Positions 41,849 through 53,456 of a stretch of 64,000 bases of DNA are shown piece after piece. The first letter of the stretch is position 1. Every line of letters starts with the position of its first letter. The stretch is taken from the NCBI GenBank assembly GCA_019232905.1, contig JAFANA010000016.1, forward strand, positions 1 to 64,000, given 5' to 3'. The notes beneath the pieces are model-generated. The model made no database searches and was not told where the DNA came from. It saw only the letters and a program-made list of their open reading frames with translations. A program made the translations under genes and the position numbers. The DNA is from Vulcanimicrobiota bacterium (GTDB lineage: Bacteria > Vulcanimicrobiota > Vulcanimicrobiia > Vulcanimicrobiales > Vulcanimicrobiaceae).

Positions 41849-42745
41849 ATGTTCCAATCAGTCATGATTTCCGAGCGTGAAGAGCTACGGCACCAATCGG
41901 AAGAGCATCCCCTGGTGCCCACGACGGACTTTTCTTCGATAGAGGCCTACGTACTCTATCTCGTGCACAGGGCAGCGTACGAGGAAGCTGCACGACGCGC
42001 GCGCGACGCCGTAGTGTTGGATATCGGCTGCAATAACGGATACGGCACGGTGATAGTTGCGAATCAAAGCCGCTCTACCATCGGTGTCGACGTCTCGCCG
42101 CGGGCCGTCGAAAGTGCGCAACGCTACAATCCTCGAGAGAACGTACGCTACCAGCTTATCGATGGACTCAGCCTGCCGTTTGACGACGGTTCGTTCGATC
42201 TTGTTACCAGCTTTCAGGTGATCGAACATATCTCGAACGTCGAGCGGTATCTCGCGGAAATCCGGCGAGTCCTCCGGCCCGGAGGAACGGGGTTGCTCAC
42301 AACGCCGAATCGATGCATTCGCCTCGATCCCTGCATGAAGCCGTGGAACGAGTTCCACGTTCGCGAATACGAAGCTTCCGAATTGCGAGCGCTTCTTCTG
42401 CCATTCTTCGACGACGTCCAGGTTCAAGGGCTATTTGCGGTGCCTGCCGTGTACGAGATTGAATACGAACGCGCGCAACGCGGGCTTGCAAGCAGCCGCA
42501 GACAGAACAAACCCGCTTATAAAGCAAAACGGCTTCTCAGAGCCGCACTGAGAAAATTCGCACCTTCCCTGTTGCAAAGACTGCAGAGCGCGCGCGGCAC
42601 TCCGGAGTCATCGGACGCTCATGCTCAAGCACTTGCGCCCGAGATACTGGCTCGTCACTCGACTGCGGAATTCTGGTATAGCGAGGCCGACGTCGACCGC
42701 GCGCTCGATCTACTCGCGATCTGCGAAATCGCGGCTAAAGCGTAA
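41849..42745 (+). CDS. Class I SAM-dependent methyltransferase
   Basis: [45 protein letters not shown]. Confidence 0.9.
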   Translation: MFQSVMISEREELRHQSEEHPLVPTTDFSSIEAYVLYLVHRAAYEEAARRARDAVVLDIGCNNGYGTVIVANQSRSTIGVDVSPRAVESAQRYNPRENVRYQLIDGLSLPFDDGSFDLVTSFQVIEHISNVERYLAEIRRVLRPGGTGLLTTPNRCIRLDPCMKPWNEFHVREYEASELRALLLPFFDDVQVQGLFAVPAVYEIEYERAQRGLASSRRQNKPAYKAKRLLRAALRKFAPSLLQRLQSARGTPESSDAHAQALAPEILARHSTAEFWYSEADVDRALDLLAICEIAAKA

Positions 42746-43481
42746 AGACCTGGTTGTGAAACCCGTTACATAAGACGCCCTGATAGTTCAATAAAGCAAT
42801 GAGGCTCGCGGACTTGAAGGCTCCGTCCGGAGTCTGCGCGGGTTTGAAAGGATATGTCGTTTCGTTGTCGCGGCGAGTAAAGCAATACGCCGAATCGACG
42901 CGAACTGCGTCGTACTTGCCGTAAGCAACCGCAAAATACAATACGGCCTTCATGTCCGCACCGGGAGCCTCAACGAAGTGGCTCGTTCCCCCGATTTGCG
43001 AATAGCGAAACAATTCCGACATAAGGAGCACGGGTGTACTAGGGGCCAACGCACGCGATATCTTCGTCGCGAACCCCGAGTGCGACATCACCTTCTGGTC
43101 TTGATTCGAAAAGCGTATGCCGTACGCATTGACGATGACTCCCAAGTATTGGACTTCGACATTTCCAATATTTTTGAACGGCAAGTCGACATAGACGAAT
43201 TCCTTGCCGCCGCGCATAGCATCGTGTCGTAACGTCGGCACCACGTCGACCGCCGGCGCCTCATGAGCGGGCTTGATGCTTTCTTGATAGACGAAAACGT
43301 AAAAGCCCCAAAGCGCCGCGATCGTCAGCGCGACGATTTCAATGAGATGGCGCCAGTGCTCGACGGGCGAGGGATGCGAATAGACGTCGTGCTGTGAAGC
43401 AGCGCGCTCTCGGTCTTCCAAATGCTTATATGTCGGTCGTTGAACGAAACGAAAGAGCCTTGGCTTAACGCCAAGACTCAC
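42735..43481 (-). CDS. Hypothetical single-TM protein, duplicate copy 2
   Basis: Shares [40 protein letters not shown] with the adjacent copy. Confidence 0.75.
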   Translation of the reverse strand: MSLGVKPRLFRFVQRPTYKHLEDRERAASQHDVYSHPSPVEHWRHLIEIVALTIAALWGFYVFVYQESIKPAHEAPAVDVVPTLRHDAMRGGKEFVYVDLPFKNIGNVEVQYLGVIVNAYGIRFSNQDQKVMSHSGFATKISRALAPSTPVLLMSELFRYSQIGGTSHFVEAPGADMKAVLYFAVAYGKYDAVRVDSAYCFTRRDNETTYPFKPAQTPDGAFKSASLIALLNYQGVLCNGFHNQVFTL

Positions 43482-43486
43482 AAATT

Positions 43487-43530
43487 TGGTGCACCGCGAA
43501 GGACTCGAACCCCGAACTAATTGATGAGGC
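43487..43530 (-). pseudogene. tRNA-Lys 3' remnant
   Basis: TGGTGCACCGCGAAGGACTCGAACC identical to the 3' end of tRNA-Lys(CTT) at 44298; degenerates before the anticodon. Confidence 0.85.
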
Positions 43531-43544
43531 GTCTGGAATCGGAC

Positions 43545-44231
43545 CTAAAGCGTAAAGTAATAACCGGACGCGCCGTGACACGTGACGCCCGGACGGTGCG
43601 CTAGAGCCGTAGCAAAGCTAAGCGTGTCGAAAGCTCCGTCGCTAGTGAACGAGGGTTTGAACGGGTAGAGCGTCTTGTTGTCGACGCGAGTGAAGCAATA
43701 CATAAAATCAATGCGGACGGCATCGTATTTCCCGGCAGCAAGCGCAAAGTATAATGGATCACCCCTCACTTCGCCGGGATCTTCGATGAAGCGATGCTGG
43801 CCGCCCAACTGCGCATAGCGATTTAATCGCGTCGCGAGAAGCACGGGTTTGCCAGCCGGTAACGTGTGCGATATCGTCGTCCCGGCATCCGAGCGGCGCA
43901 CGACTGTTCGGTCTCGATCCGAATAGCGTACACCGTACGCATTAATGATGACTCCCAAGAACTGGAGGTCGACGCTTCCGATATTTTTGAACGGCATGTC
44001 GACCCACACGAATTCCTTGCCGCCGCGCATAGCCTCATGTCTGACGTTTTGTGCCACGTCCACAGCGGGCGGCTCATATGCGGGTTTGATGCGCTCTTGG
44101 TAGACGAAGACGTAGAAACCCCAAAGCGCCGCAATAGTGAGCGCCGCAATTTCCACCACGTGGCGCCAATGTTCGACGGGCGAGGGATGTGAATAGACGT
44201 CGTGCTGTGAAGCTCGCTCCTGGTCTTCCAT
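43545..44231 (-). CDS. Hypothetical single-TM protein, duplicate copy 1
   Basis: Paralog of 42735-43481; ATG 44231 proposed, since the track start lies inside tRNA-Lys. Confidence 0.7.
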   Translation of the reverse strand: MEDQERASQHDVYSHPSPVEHWRHVVEIAALTIAALWGFYVFVYQERIKPAYEPPAVDVAQNVRHEAMRGGKEFVWVDMPFKNIGSVDLQFLGVIINAYGVRYSDRDRTVVRRSDAGTTISHTLPAGKPVLLATRLNRYAQLGGQHRFIEDPGEVRGDPLYFALAAGKYDAVRIDFMYCFTRVDNKTLYPFKPSFTSDGAFDTLSFATALAHRPGVTCHGASGYYFTL

Positions 44232-44297
44232 ATGCTCCCGGTGCGGTGGTTGGAGAAATGAAATGAGCCCTGATCGTAAGTCAAGGCTCAGAAATGT

Positions 44298-44372
<75 letters not shown>

Positions 44373-44385
44373 GTTAGGTTGTTAT

Positions 44386-44458
44386 GCGCCCTCCGGGACT
44401 CGAACCCGGGACCAACGGATTAAAAGTCCGCTGCTCTACCGACTGAGCTAAAGGCGCA
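44386..44458 (-). tRNA. tRNA-Lys(TTT)
   Basis: GCGCCTT...GGGCGC, loop CTTTTAA; boundaries approximate. Confidence 0.88.
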
Positions 44459-44561
44459 TGTGTTCAGCACGACGGCCCGACGTATTGTAGCTTCGCGTGC
44501 TCCCTTTGGCAAGCCGGATTTCAGGCACCGCTTGATACGAGATTGTGCCGGGCGCTCCTTC

Positions 44562-47354
44562 TCACGCAGTCGCGATGCGTGTGGCGCGTCCGAGGACCTC
44601 CGGATACGCGCCGACCATTTCGGCTGCGGAGAGCGGTCGCGAATAGAGGTAACCCTGCGCGTGACGGCATCCCGCGTTGCGCAACGCTTCACGTTGGCGC
44701 GCGGTTTGGACGCCTTCGGCGACGACTCGGACGTCAAAAGCTTCGGCGAGTGTCATGAGCGTGCGCACAATCGGCTCGCTTGCGAGTTCGGCGTCCGCAC
44801 CGGCGACGAACGAACGGTCGATCTTTATCGCATCGACCTTGAACTGCTGCAGGTAGCGCATCGAGGAGTAGCCGGTGCCGAAGTCGTCGATGCAGATCTT
44901 GAATCCGCGATCGCGAACGCGCTCCAGCGTGACATTCGCTCGCGTGCCGGCGTCGAGCACTAAACTCTCGGTAATCTCGAGCGTGAAGTCCGACGGCCGA
45001 AGGCCCTGGTGCTCGATGAGCTGCACGAGCACCCGTTCGAAGTCCGGATCGCTGAGCTCGCTTGCCGAGATGTTCACATTCATCGTGAAGTCCATCGTAC
45101 CGCCACGATTGCGCCGCCATACGCCGAGTTGCGCGGCCGCGGTTTCCAGGACGAACCGCCCGATCGCCGATGCGAGCCCGGTCTGCTCGGCGAGCGGAAT
45201 GAATTCGCTCGGCATGACGACGCCTTCGGTCGGGTGGTCCCAGCGGATCAAGGCCTCGCACCCCACGACGGTACCGTCGGCAATATTCACGATCGGCTGA
45301 TAGAGCAGGCGGAATTCGTTGCGCTCGAGCGCGAGGCGCATGTCGCTGATCAATTGGAGGCGCTTCTGCGCGCGCAGGTGCATCTTCGAATCGAACACCG
45401 CATAGCGCGGAGCAGCCATGCTCTTTGCGTGCTGCATTGCGATTTCCGCGTCGCGCATGACGTCTTCTGCACACTCGTAGCTCGCCGAGCCGATTGCAAT
45501 GCCCACACTTGCGCCGAGGTACACGCCCTTGGAGCCGATCGGAATCGCTTTCGAAAGATTGTTCAAAATACGTCGCGCGACGGATTCGACGTGGAGAATG
45601 TCGCCAAGAGACTGAATGAGGACAGCGAATTCGTCGCCGCCGAGTCGAGCAACAACGTCGCGCGCATCGACCGACGAGCGAAGCCGTCCCGCGATTTGGG
45701 TCAGGACGAGGTCGCCGGCGGCATGTCCCATCGATTCGTTGACGTCTTTGAAGTGTTCGAGATCGACGAAGAGCACCGCGAAGAATGAATCGAGTAACGC
45801 ACTCGCCTCGTCGAAGCGGTTGCGCAGCGCTTGTTCGAAGAGCTGGCGGTTCGGGAGACCCGTCAAGCTGTCGTGCATCTTGTCGTGTTGCATACGCCGC
45901 TCGCTGTGCTTGAGCGCCGTCTTGTCGCGGAACATGCAGATGGCAAAGAGCGGCTCGTCGTGGTCGTCGTTCACGATCGAGACCGTGACGTCGGTCCAGA
46001 TTTCCTGACCGCTGGGCGAACGCGACGTCTGCTCGAATTCGAATGTCTCGCTCTCGCCGGCGAGCAACTGCGCGAGTTCCACCTCATGGCCCTCAAGCGC
46101 GTGCGTGATCGAATCGCCGAACATCGTCCGGAACACGCTGTTGGCATCAACGAGCGCGCCCGTTCGATTGACGACCGCGATGCCGACCGCGGCCCCGTCG
46201 AAGACCGCGCGGAATTGCGCTTCCGATAGTCGCAGCGCCTCTTCTACTTGCGATCGCGCGAGCTCCGCTTGGAACCGGGCCGATTCTTGCTGCGCTTGTC
46301 GCAGCGCGAGCCGATCGCGGCGAGCGACGAACTGCGCAATGGTCATCATGATGCCGACGATCATCATCGCGCCGATGAGGAACGAAAGGTAGAAGTAGCG
46401 GTTGCGCTGCTCCTGGATCTCACCGCGCCGTTGCAGGTTGGCCTTGAGGGCCGAGCCTTCGGCCTCATGCATGGCAAGGGCTGCGCGTTGCATGTTGCGC
46501 ATGTGCGCAAGAATTTCGTCGTTCGCAACGTTGGGCACGTCGACCAGCATCGCGTATCTCGAGGCCCAATCCGCGAATGCCGTACCTGTATCGGAAAGCC
46601 GGCCTTCGAGAACGGGAAGCTGTTTCCACTCGGCAGCGCCTTCCGGGATCATGTTCGTGAGCCGCTCGGTAATTTGCGGCAAGTTATCGCCGCTGAGGTC
46701 GCTCCCGGTCCGCACCGAATTGATCGTGTTTGCGAGGAACATCCGCTCTTCGAGGTTCAGACCGCGCTGCTTCACGCCGAGCCCCATGAGTGCCGCGAGC
46801 CGTTCCGCCGACGAATACGCGTACGGCGTTTCGTAAACGAATCCGAGGCCAAGGTTCTGCGCGCTCTGGCTCGTGTCGTACGTGATATTCGACGCGTCCT
46901 GAACGCTGCTGAACATCTCGTTGACCGGATGCGCGAACTTCGTGATCTCGTTCAACGCTGAAGACCCGGGGGCGATCGTTCGAATCTGAGCCCACCGCTG
47001 TTGGAGCGTTTCCCAATGATTCGTGACGCCGAGTTCGGCGGCCGCGCCCCGATGAAAGTCCGGATCGAGCTCCGCCATCTTCTCGTCCACGCTGCGACGT
47101 AACGCCCCGACGTCGGGACGATCGAGAATAACCGCGTCGCGAAAATCGTCGAGGCGCTTCAAAAGCTCGAGCAAGCGGTCGGTTTCGGCAATACCAATCC
47201 GCTCGCGCGCCAGTGTCGCTCGATCTAAACCTGCCTCCGCACCGAGTCGGCTCGTTTGCCACAGGACAACGGCTAACAGAAGAGCGGTGAGAACCGTCAC
47301 CACAATTCCAATCGACTCGCGCCAATATGCCGCCCCGGCGGCTTCGCGCTTCAT
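44562..47354 (-). CDS. Membrane GGDEF-EAL protein with PAS domain
   Basis: ARLGGDEFAVL and CEALIRWDHP motifs; N-terminal TM helices flanking a helical sensor region; start set to ATG 47354. Confidence 0.9.
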   Translation of the reverse strand: MKREAAGAAYWRESIGIVVTVLTALLLAVVLWQTSRLGAEAGLDRATLARERIGIAETDRLLELLKRLDDFRDAVILDRPDVGALRRSVDEKMAELDPDFHRGAAAELGVTNHWETLQQRWAQIRTIAPGSSALNEITKFAHPVNEMFSSVQDASNITYDTSQSAQNLGLGFVYETPYAYSSAERLAALMGLGVKQRGLNLEERMFLANTINSVRTGSDLSGDNLPQITERLTNMIPEGAAEWKQLPVLEGRLSDTGTAFADWASRYAMLVDVPNVANDEILAHMRNMQRAALAMHEAEGSALKANLQRRGEIQEQRNRYFYLSFLIGAMMIVGIMMTIAQFVARRDRLALRQAQQESARFQAELARSQVEEALRLSEAQFRAVFDGAAVGIAVVNRTGALVDANSVFRTMFGDSITHALEGHEVELAQLLAGESETFEFEQTSRSPSGQEIWTDVTVSIVNDDHDEPLFAICMFRDKTALKHSERRMQHDKMHDSLTGLPNRQLFEQALRNRFDEASALLDSFFAVLFVDLEHFKDVNESMGHAAGDLVLTQIAGRLRSSVDARDVVARLGGDEFAVLIQSLGDILHVESVARRILNNLSKAIPIGSKGVYLGASVGIAIGSASYECAEDVMRDAEIAMQHAKSMAAPRYAVFDSKMHLRAQKRLQLISDMRLALERNEFRLLYQPIVNIADGTVVGCEALIRWDHPTEGVVMPSEFIPLAEQTGLASAIGRFVLETAAAQLGVWRRNRGGTMDFTMNVNISASELSDPDFERVLVQLIEHQGLRPSDFTLEITESLVLDAGTRANVTLERVRDRGFKICIDDFGTGYSSMRYLQQFKVDAIKIDRSFVAGADAELASEPIVRTLMTLAEAFDVRVVAEGVQTARQREALRNAGCRHAQGYLYSRPLSAAEMVGAYPEVLGRATRIATA

Positions 47355-47455
47355 GGACGGGGACGGGACTTCTCGTCTATCCCGTCTTCTACTCCCAAGC
47401 AGGCAGGCAAAAAAGAAACCGGAGCCTACACTTCTTAGCAGACTCCGGCAATTTT

Positions 47456-47533
47456 TGGGGTGGCTGACCGGTCTCGAACCGGCGACCTTCGGATCCACAG
47501 ACCGACGCTCTAACCAACTGAGCTACAACCACC
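47456..47533 (-). tRNA. tRNA-His(GTG)
   Basis: Loop CTGTGGA, discriminator C, encoded CCA and G-1. Confidence 0.92.
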
Positions 47534-47555
47534 ACGTGGTGACGGGCGGTCTTTT

Positions 47556-47629
<74 letters not shown>

Positions 47630-47676
47630 TCGAAGAGGGCGAGGCACCACGATAGGATACCACGCCCTCGCAAGTG

Positions 47677-47749
47677 TCGGAGTGACTGGGCTCGAACCAG
47701 CGGCCTCAACGTCCCAAACGTCGCGCTCTACCAACTGAGCTACACCCCG
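47677..47749 (-). tRNA. tRNA-Pro(TGG)
   Basis: CGGGGTG/CACTCCG acceptor, loop TTTGGGA. Confidence 0.9.
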
Positions 47750-48180
47750 ACGGTTTCCCTGAACCACGCAAACTGCTGATTTGTTCGACGGCGATGGCAG
47801 TTCGCGCAGCGCACCTCACATTTCGCGAGTTCGGCCTCTATCCTTTGCCACGCGATACTTGCTCCGATCATTTCACTGATGTTCCCTAGTTTCGTACCGC
47901 GAACGTGGTCGAACTCTAGGACGCGAATGTCCGGTTCGCCACAGTCTACGCATCGATGGTCCATCAAGTATTCCGCGACGCGAAGGCGATTCTCGTAGCG
48001 GGTCTTCCGTTGCTGACGATACCTGCGCTCGTTGTATGCAGCACGATTGCGACGGTAGTATTCACGGCAATAGTTGCGCTGACAGTCATAGCAGTAGCCG
48101 CGCCGCTTACCCGCCTTTTTTTACTTGATTGCAAAGTCCCAAACCGGAAGCGAACGTTTGCAAACAGTGCACTGTTTCAT
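47740..48180 (-). pseudogene. HNH-type endonuclease with in-frame TAA
   Basis: One frame reads MKQCTVCKRSLPVWDFAIK*KKAGKRRGYCYDCQRNYCREYY...HRCVDCGEPDIRVLEFDHVRG...CEVRCANCHRRRT; TAA at 48121-48123. Confidence 0.7.
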
Positions 48181-48221
48181 CCATCAATGATGAAACATCG
48201 ATGTGCCACCAGTATGGCGCT

Positions 48222-49082
48222 TTAAAACGCCAGCGCGTGAAACCCAACGTATCGCGAGAGATCGATTTGTGGTTGATCCGTCGCGAAAATCCGTACCTGA
48301 TCGAGCGTTAACCCGATTCGTACTGCAGCCCGCATAATGCGCACGTTGCTGCCCGGTACGAGCGCCATGCACCACGACGCACCGTACGTTCGTTGCAGCG
48401 ACATCAACCCGAACCCGAAGAACTGCATCAGATACGCACCGGAAGCCGCCACGAGCGGGCCAATCCGTCCGTCGGGCCAGACGTACGTATAGCCGACGAT
48501 TTCATCGTTGAGCACGAACGCGGTGCCCGTCGCTAACTGCGCGAATGCGATGTGATCTTGCGGCCGCGCCGTGCCACGCACCTCGCGATCGAGTGCGTTG
48601 ATTGAGGGCGCGTGTTTGTGCGGATCGATCGGTACCGTCGAGAAACGATAGTCGCCGGCGGCCATTTGCACGAGGTCTTCTTCTCGCGGAATCTCGCCGG
48701 TGATCCGCAGCACGGGCACATGCAATCCCATCCCGCGCCGCAAAAAGAACGCAAGCGAACCGACGTCGTCGGCTTCGATCATTCCCGCGAGCGACGCGTC
48801 GCCGGAATCCGCCGTTGCTTGGCGCATGAGCTTCCACCCGAGTCCGGCATTGCGAAACGACGGCTCGACGTAGAGATCGGCGACGAACCATTCCGTTTCG
48901 AGCGCGTGCGCAAATGCAATTCCCACGGGCTCGTCGACATCGCGCGCGATCCAGCAGCCAGCAGGTGCCGATTCCGCAAGATTGACATACAGTTGCCGGC
49001 TCTGTTCATCGGACCAACGCCGAGCCGCGAGCTTTCGAACCTCGGCGTCCTTTGCTGCAACGATGGGCGTCGAATCGATCAT
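48222..49082 (-). CDS. GNAT family acetyltransferase
   Basis: VADLYVEPSFRNAGLGWKLMRQA acetyl-CoA binding pattern. Confidence 0.75.
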   Translation of the reverse strand: MIDSTPIVAAKDAEVRKLAARRWSDEQSRQLYVNLAESAPAGCWIARDVDEPVGIAFAHALETEWFVADLYVEPSFRNAGLGWKLMRQATADSGDASLAGMIEADDVGSLAFFLRRGMGLHVPVLRITGEIPREEDLVQMAAGDYRFSTVPIDPHKHAPSINALDREVRGTARPQDHIAFAQLATGTAFVLNDEIVGYTYVWPDGRIGPLVAASGAYLMQFFGFGLMSLQRTYGASWCMALVPGSNVRIMRAAVRIGLTLDQVRIFATDQPQIDLSRYVGFHALAF

Positions 49083-49669
49083 GCAGCGAGCGCCTCCAGC
49101 AACGCGCGCGCCGCTCTCCCGCGGTGGCTCAATTCGTTCTTCTCCGCTTCAGGGATTTCGCCGAACGTCTTCCCGATCGGCGGATAGTAAAAGATCGGAT
49201 CGTATCCGAAGCCGTTGGTGCCGCGCAATTCCGTGGTGATCTGCCCGCGCACGTCGCCTTCGACGACGATTTCGCGCCCGTCGGGCGTGATCAACGCCAT
49301 CACGCAGATAAAGCGTGCGCCGCGACGATCTTCGGGTACGTGACGAACCTCGCTCATCATCGTCTCTAACCGTTGCGGCCACGGCGTGGTTTCTCCCGCG
49401 TACCGGGCCGAAAGGACTCCCGGGCCGCCGTCGAGCGCATCGAGTTCGATACCGCTGTCGTCCGCCAATACCGCGTCATGAATCCCGGCGAGCTGCAGTT
49501 GCTCGCGAAGTGCGCGCGCCTTTAACAGCGCGTTGGCGACATAACTGTCGTCGCCTTCGACCGGATCGATGTAGCCGTCATAGGTGTGGAGGTCGATGGG
49601 TGAACCGGCAAGCATGTTGCGGATCTCCCCAAGCTTGCCGGCGTTCTTCGTCGCGAGGTACGTTTTCAC
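49079..49669 (-). CDS. rdgB: XTP/dITP diphosphatase (RdgB/HAM1 family)
   Basis: ATKNAGKLGEIRNML, VLADDSGIELDALDGGPGVLSARYAG, GTNGFGYDPIFYYPP. Confidence 0.95.
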   Translation of the reverse strand: MKTYLATKNAGKLGEIRNMLAGSPIDLHTYDGYIDPVEGDDSYVANALLKARALREQLQLAGIHDAVLADDSGIELDALDGGPGVLSARYAGETTPWPQRLETMMSEVRHVPEDRRGARFICVMALITPDGREIVVEGDVRGQITTELRGTNGFGYDPIFYYPPIGKTFGEIPEAEKNELSHRGRAARALLEALAA

Positions 49670-49687
49670 GCGCCTCTTCTTTTACAA

Positions 49688-50356
49688 TCAGGCTTCGAGA
49701 ATCTTCTGCAGCAGGACGTCTGCCGGAACGGCCCCTTCGAGCGCGTCGTCATTGTTGTCGTTGATCACGGTGCGCGGCACACCCATCACCGTATAGCGGC
49801 TCGCAATGTCGGTAAATTCTTGGGCTTCGATAATTTCCGCGGTGATACGCGGCGAGATCATCGAAAAGGTGACGGCCAAACTGGCCATCGGCGGGCAATA
49901 CGGTCAACTCGGGGTGACGAACACCTTGATGTCGACCGGTTTCGAAAGTTCACCGAGTTTCGCGCGAAGTACGTCCGGCACGTCTTCACCTGCGCTGCCG
50001 GCTTCCAGCACAGCCGACATGAACGTTGCAAACTCGTAGCCGCCCGGAAATCCCATGAAACGCGCGCGACGTTGTGCACGACCGCCGAGAACGATGGTCG
50101 GCACCCGGTTGACGTCATCTTCTTCGGCCTGCTCGAGGTTCTCGACGAGGTCGGCGATCGTGACGTGAAGCTTTGGTATAATCTCGCCGAGCTCTTGTAA
50201 GAGGTCCTCAGCAGCTTCGCACGTTTCGCATGGAATGACGCCGGGAACGGCCAGAGCGCTCGCGCGCTGCGTGTAGAGCGTAACATCGACGTCCTGCGTC
50301 AACTTCTCACCTAATTGAGCAAGCGTCGCACGATCTTTTTCTTTGATCATTGCCAT
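49688..50356 (-). CDS. Putative selenoprotein: two-domain glutaredoxin/PDO-like protein, UGA read as Sec in a UPYC motif
   Basis: Two track ORFs are in one frame separated only by TGA at 49904-49906: ...KVFVTPS-U-PYCPPMASLAVTFSMISPRITAEIIEAQEFTDIASRYTVMGVPRTVINDN...; N-terminal half has CETC; SECIS-like hairpin immediately downstream. Confidence 0.85.
49871..49889 (-). promoter_or_regulatory. Candidate bacterial SECIS element
   Basis: GAUGGCC-AGUUU-GGCCGUC: 7-bp stem, GU-containing apical loop beginning 22 nt after the UGA. Confidence 0.75.
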
Positions 50357-50408
50357 ACGACCATCATAGGAACGTTCCGCGCACATGCAAGCCCCTGACA
50401 CAGCAGGG

Positions 50409-52238
<1,830 letters not shown>

Positions 52239-52245
52239 GATAGAA

Positions 52246-52533
52246 TCAGTATAAACCCGCGCACGCGCCGTAGGCTGCGCGGCTCAGTAACGGAACGATC
52301 AGGTAGTTCAACACGAGCAAGACGACGAGGAACGCCAAGTCGAGGCCACCGACGGGCGGAATGATCCGGCGTACGGGCGCGAGCACGGGTTCGACGAGCA
52401 TCGCCAAATAGCGTACCCATGCGCCGCGAATATCGGGGATCCATGAGATGACCGCATAGACGAGCAGCACGAGCGAATACAGGCGAGCAAGCCAAATAAC
52501 GACTTGATCGAGTTGGCAGAGGAGACCGTTCAC
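52246..52533 (-). CDS. YggT family membrane protein
   Basis: Two hydrophobic regions; [26 protein letters not shown]. Confidence 0.88.
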   Translation of the reverse strand: MNGLLCQLDQVVIWLARLYSLVLLVYAVISWIPDIRGAWVRYLAMLVEPVLAPVRRIIPPVGGLDLAFLVVLLVLNYLIVPLLSRAAYGACAGLY

Positions 52534-52547
52534 GGGGGGTGTCTGTT

Positions 52548-53456
52548 CTACGGCAGCTTGGCGATGACATTCGACGGCACGCCGTCGAGATATGGCGTCG
52601 GATCGACCGCAACGCCGTTCTTCATAATCTGATAATGCAGGTGCGGACCGGTCGAGAAGCCGGTGCTGCCGACCTCGCCGATTAACTGACCTTTGTAGAC
52701 GTGCGCGCCGATTTCAACGTCGACTTTCGACAGATGCGCGTACCACGTGTGGTAGCCGTTGCCGTGATCGATATCGATCTTGATGCCATAACCGCCGTCC
52801 CAGCTGTTCGCGACGACCGTACCGGCCGCTGATGCGTGCACAGCATCGCCGTAATCCGCGCCGAGATCAACGCCCGGATGGAACTCCACGTCGGGCGATG
52901 TGCGATAGCAGAAACACCCGATGACCTGCGCTCCGGCAACCGGATCGATCGACGGAATCGCTGCAATCATTTGTGCGCGCGCAAGATCGTGCAAGTGACG
53001 CAGATTCAGCACGTGCATCGCAAGACGCTGCATCGAATCCGACTCTTGCTGTACCGCCAGGCTCTGCGCGCTCAGCGCAGCGATTCGCGCTTGCGTCGCA
53101 CTGAGGGAGTGGAACTGCACCGACGACGTCTGAGTACCCGAGTGCGCGGGACCCTTCGGAGGCGGAGCGCCGATCAGCTGGCGAATCTCCTGATTCTGCT
53201 TCTGGACGCGTTGGAGCTGCTTGCGCAACGCATCGGCCTGCGTATCGATCTGCTTGAGCGTCGCTTGTTGCCGCGTGGCCTGCGCCTGCATCGCCGCGAC
53301 TTCTGCGCGTGCGTGGATCAATTCGAAGCCGCCGAAGAGAATGACCAATGCAAGCGCGACGATCACGCCGATGATGTGGCGGCGTCGCACGTGGAACCGA
53401 TGCACGGTCTCGCCCTTGTGCGGGACGATTTTCACGTAATACCGATTATTGATCAT
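52548..53456 (-). CDS. M23 family metallopeptidase, membrane-anchored with coiled coil
   Basis: HPGVDLGADYGDAVHASAAGTVV, HGNGYHTWYAHLSK, GPHLHYQIMKNGVAVDPTPYL. Confidence 0.92.
   Translation of the reverse strand: MINNRYYVKIVPHKGETVHRFHVRRRHIIGVIVALALVILFGGFELIHARAEVAAMQAQATRQQATLKQIDTQADALRKQLQRVQKQNQEIRQLIGAPPPKGPAHSGTQTSSVQFHSLSATQARIAALSAQSLAVQQESDSMQRLAMHVLNLRHLHDLARAQMIAAIPSIDPVAGAQVIGCFCYRTSPDVEFHPGVDLGADYGDAVHASAAGTVVANSWDGGYGIKIDIDHGNGYHTWYAHLSKVDVEIGAHVYKGQLIGEVGSTGFSTGPHLHYQIMKNGVAVDPTPYLDGVPSNVIAKLP

Noticed and set aside
47355-47498. N-terminal extension of the GGDEF-EAL ORF
   Set aside because: Runs into tRNA-His; the TM helix follows the ATG at 47354.
48121-48123. Recoding of the HNH TAA as a non-standard amino acid
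   Set aside because: TAA is not a Sec (UGA) or Pyl (UAG) codon, and no recoding structure was recognised; simple inactivation is more likely.
49688-49888. Separate 66-aa ORF MASLAVTFSM... as an independent gene
   Set aside because: It is the in-frame continuation of the upstream redoxin after UGA and lacks its own complete fold; treated as the C-terminus of the selenoprotein.
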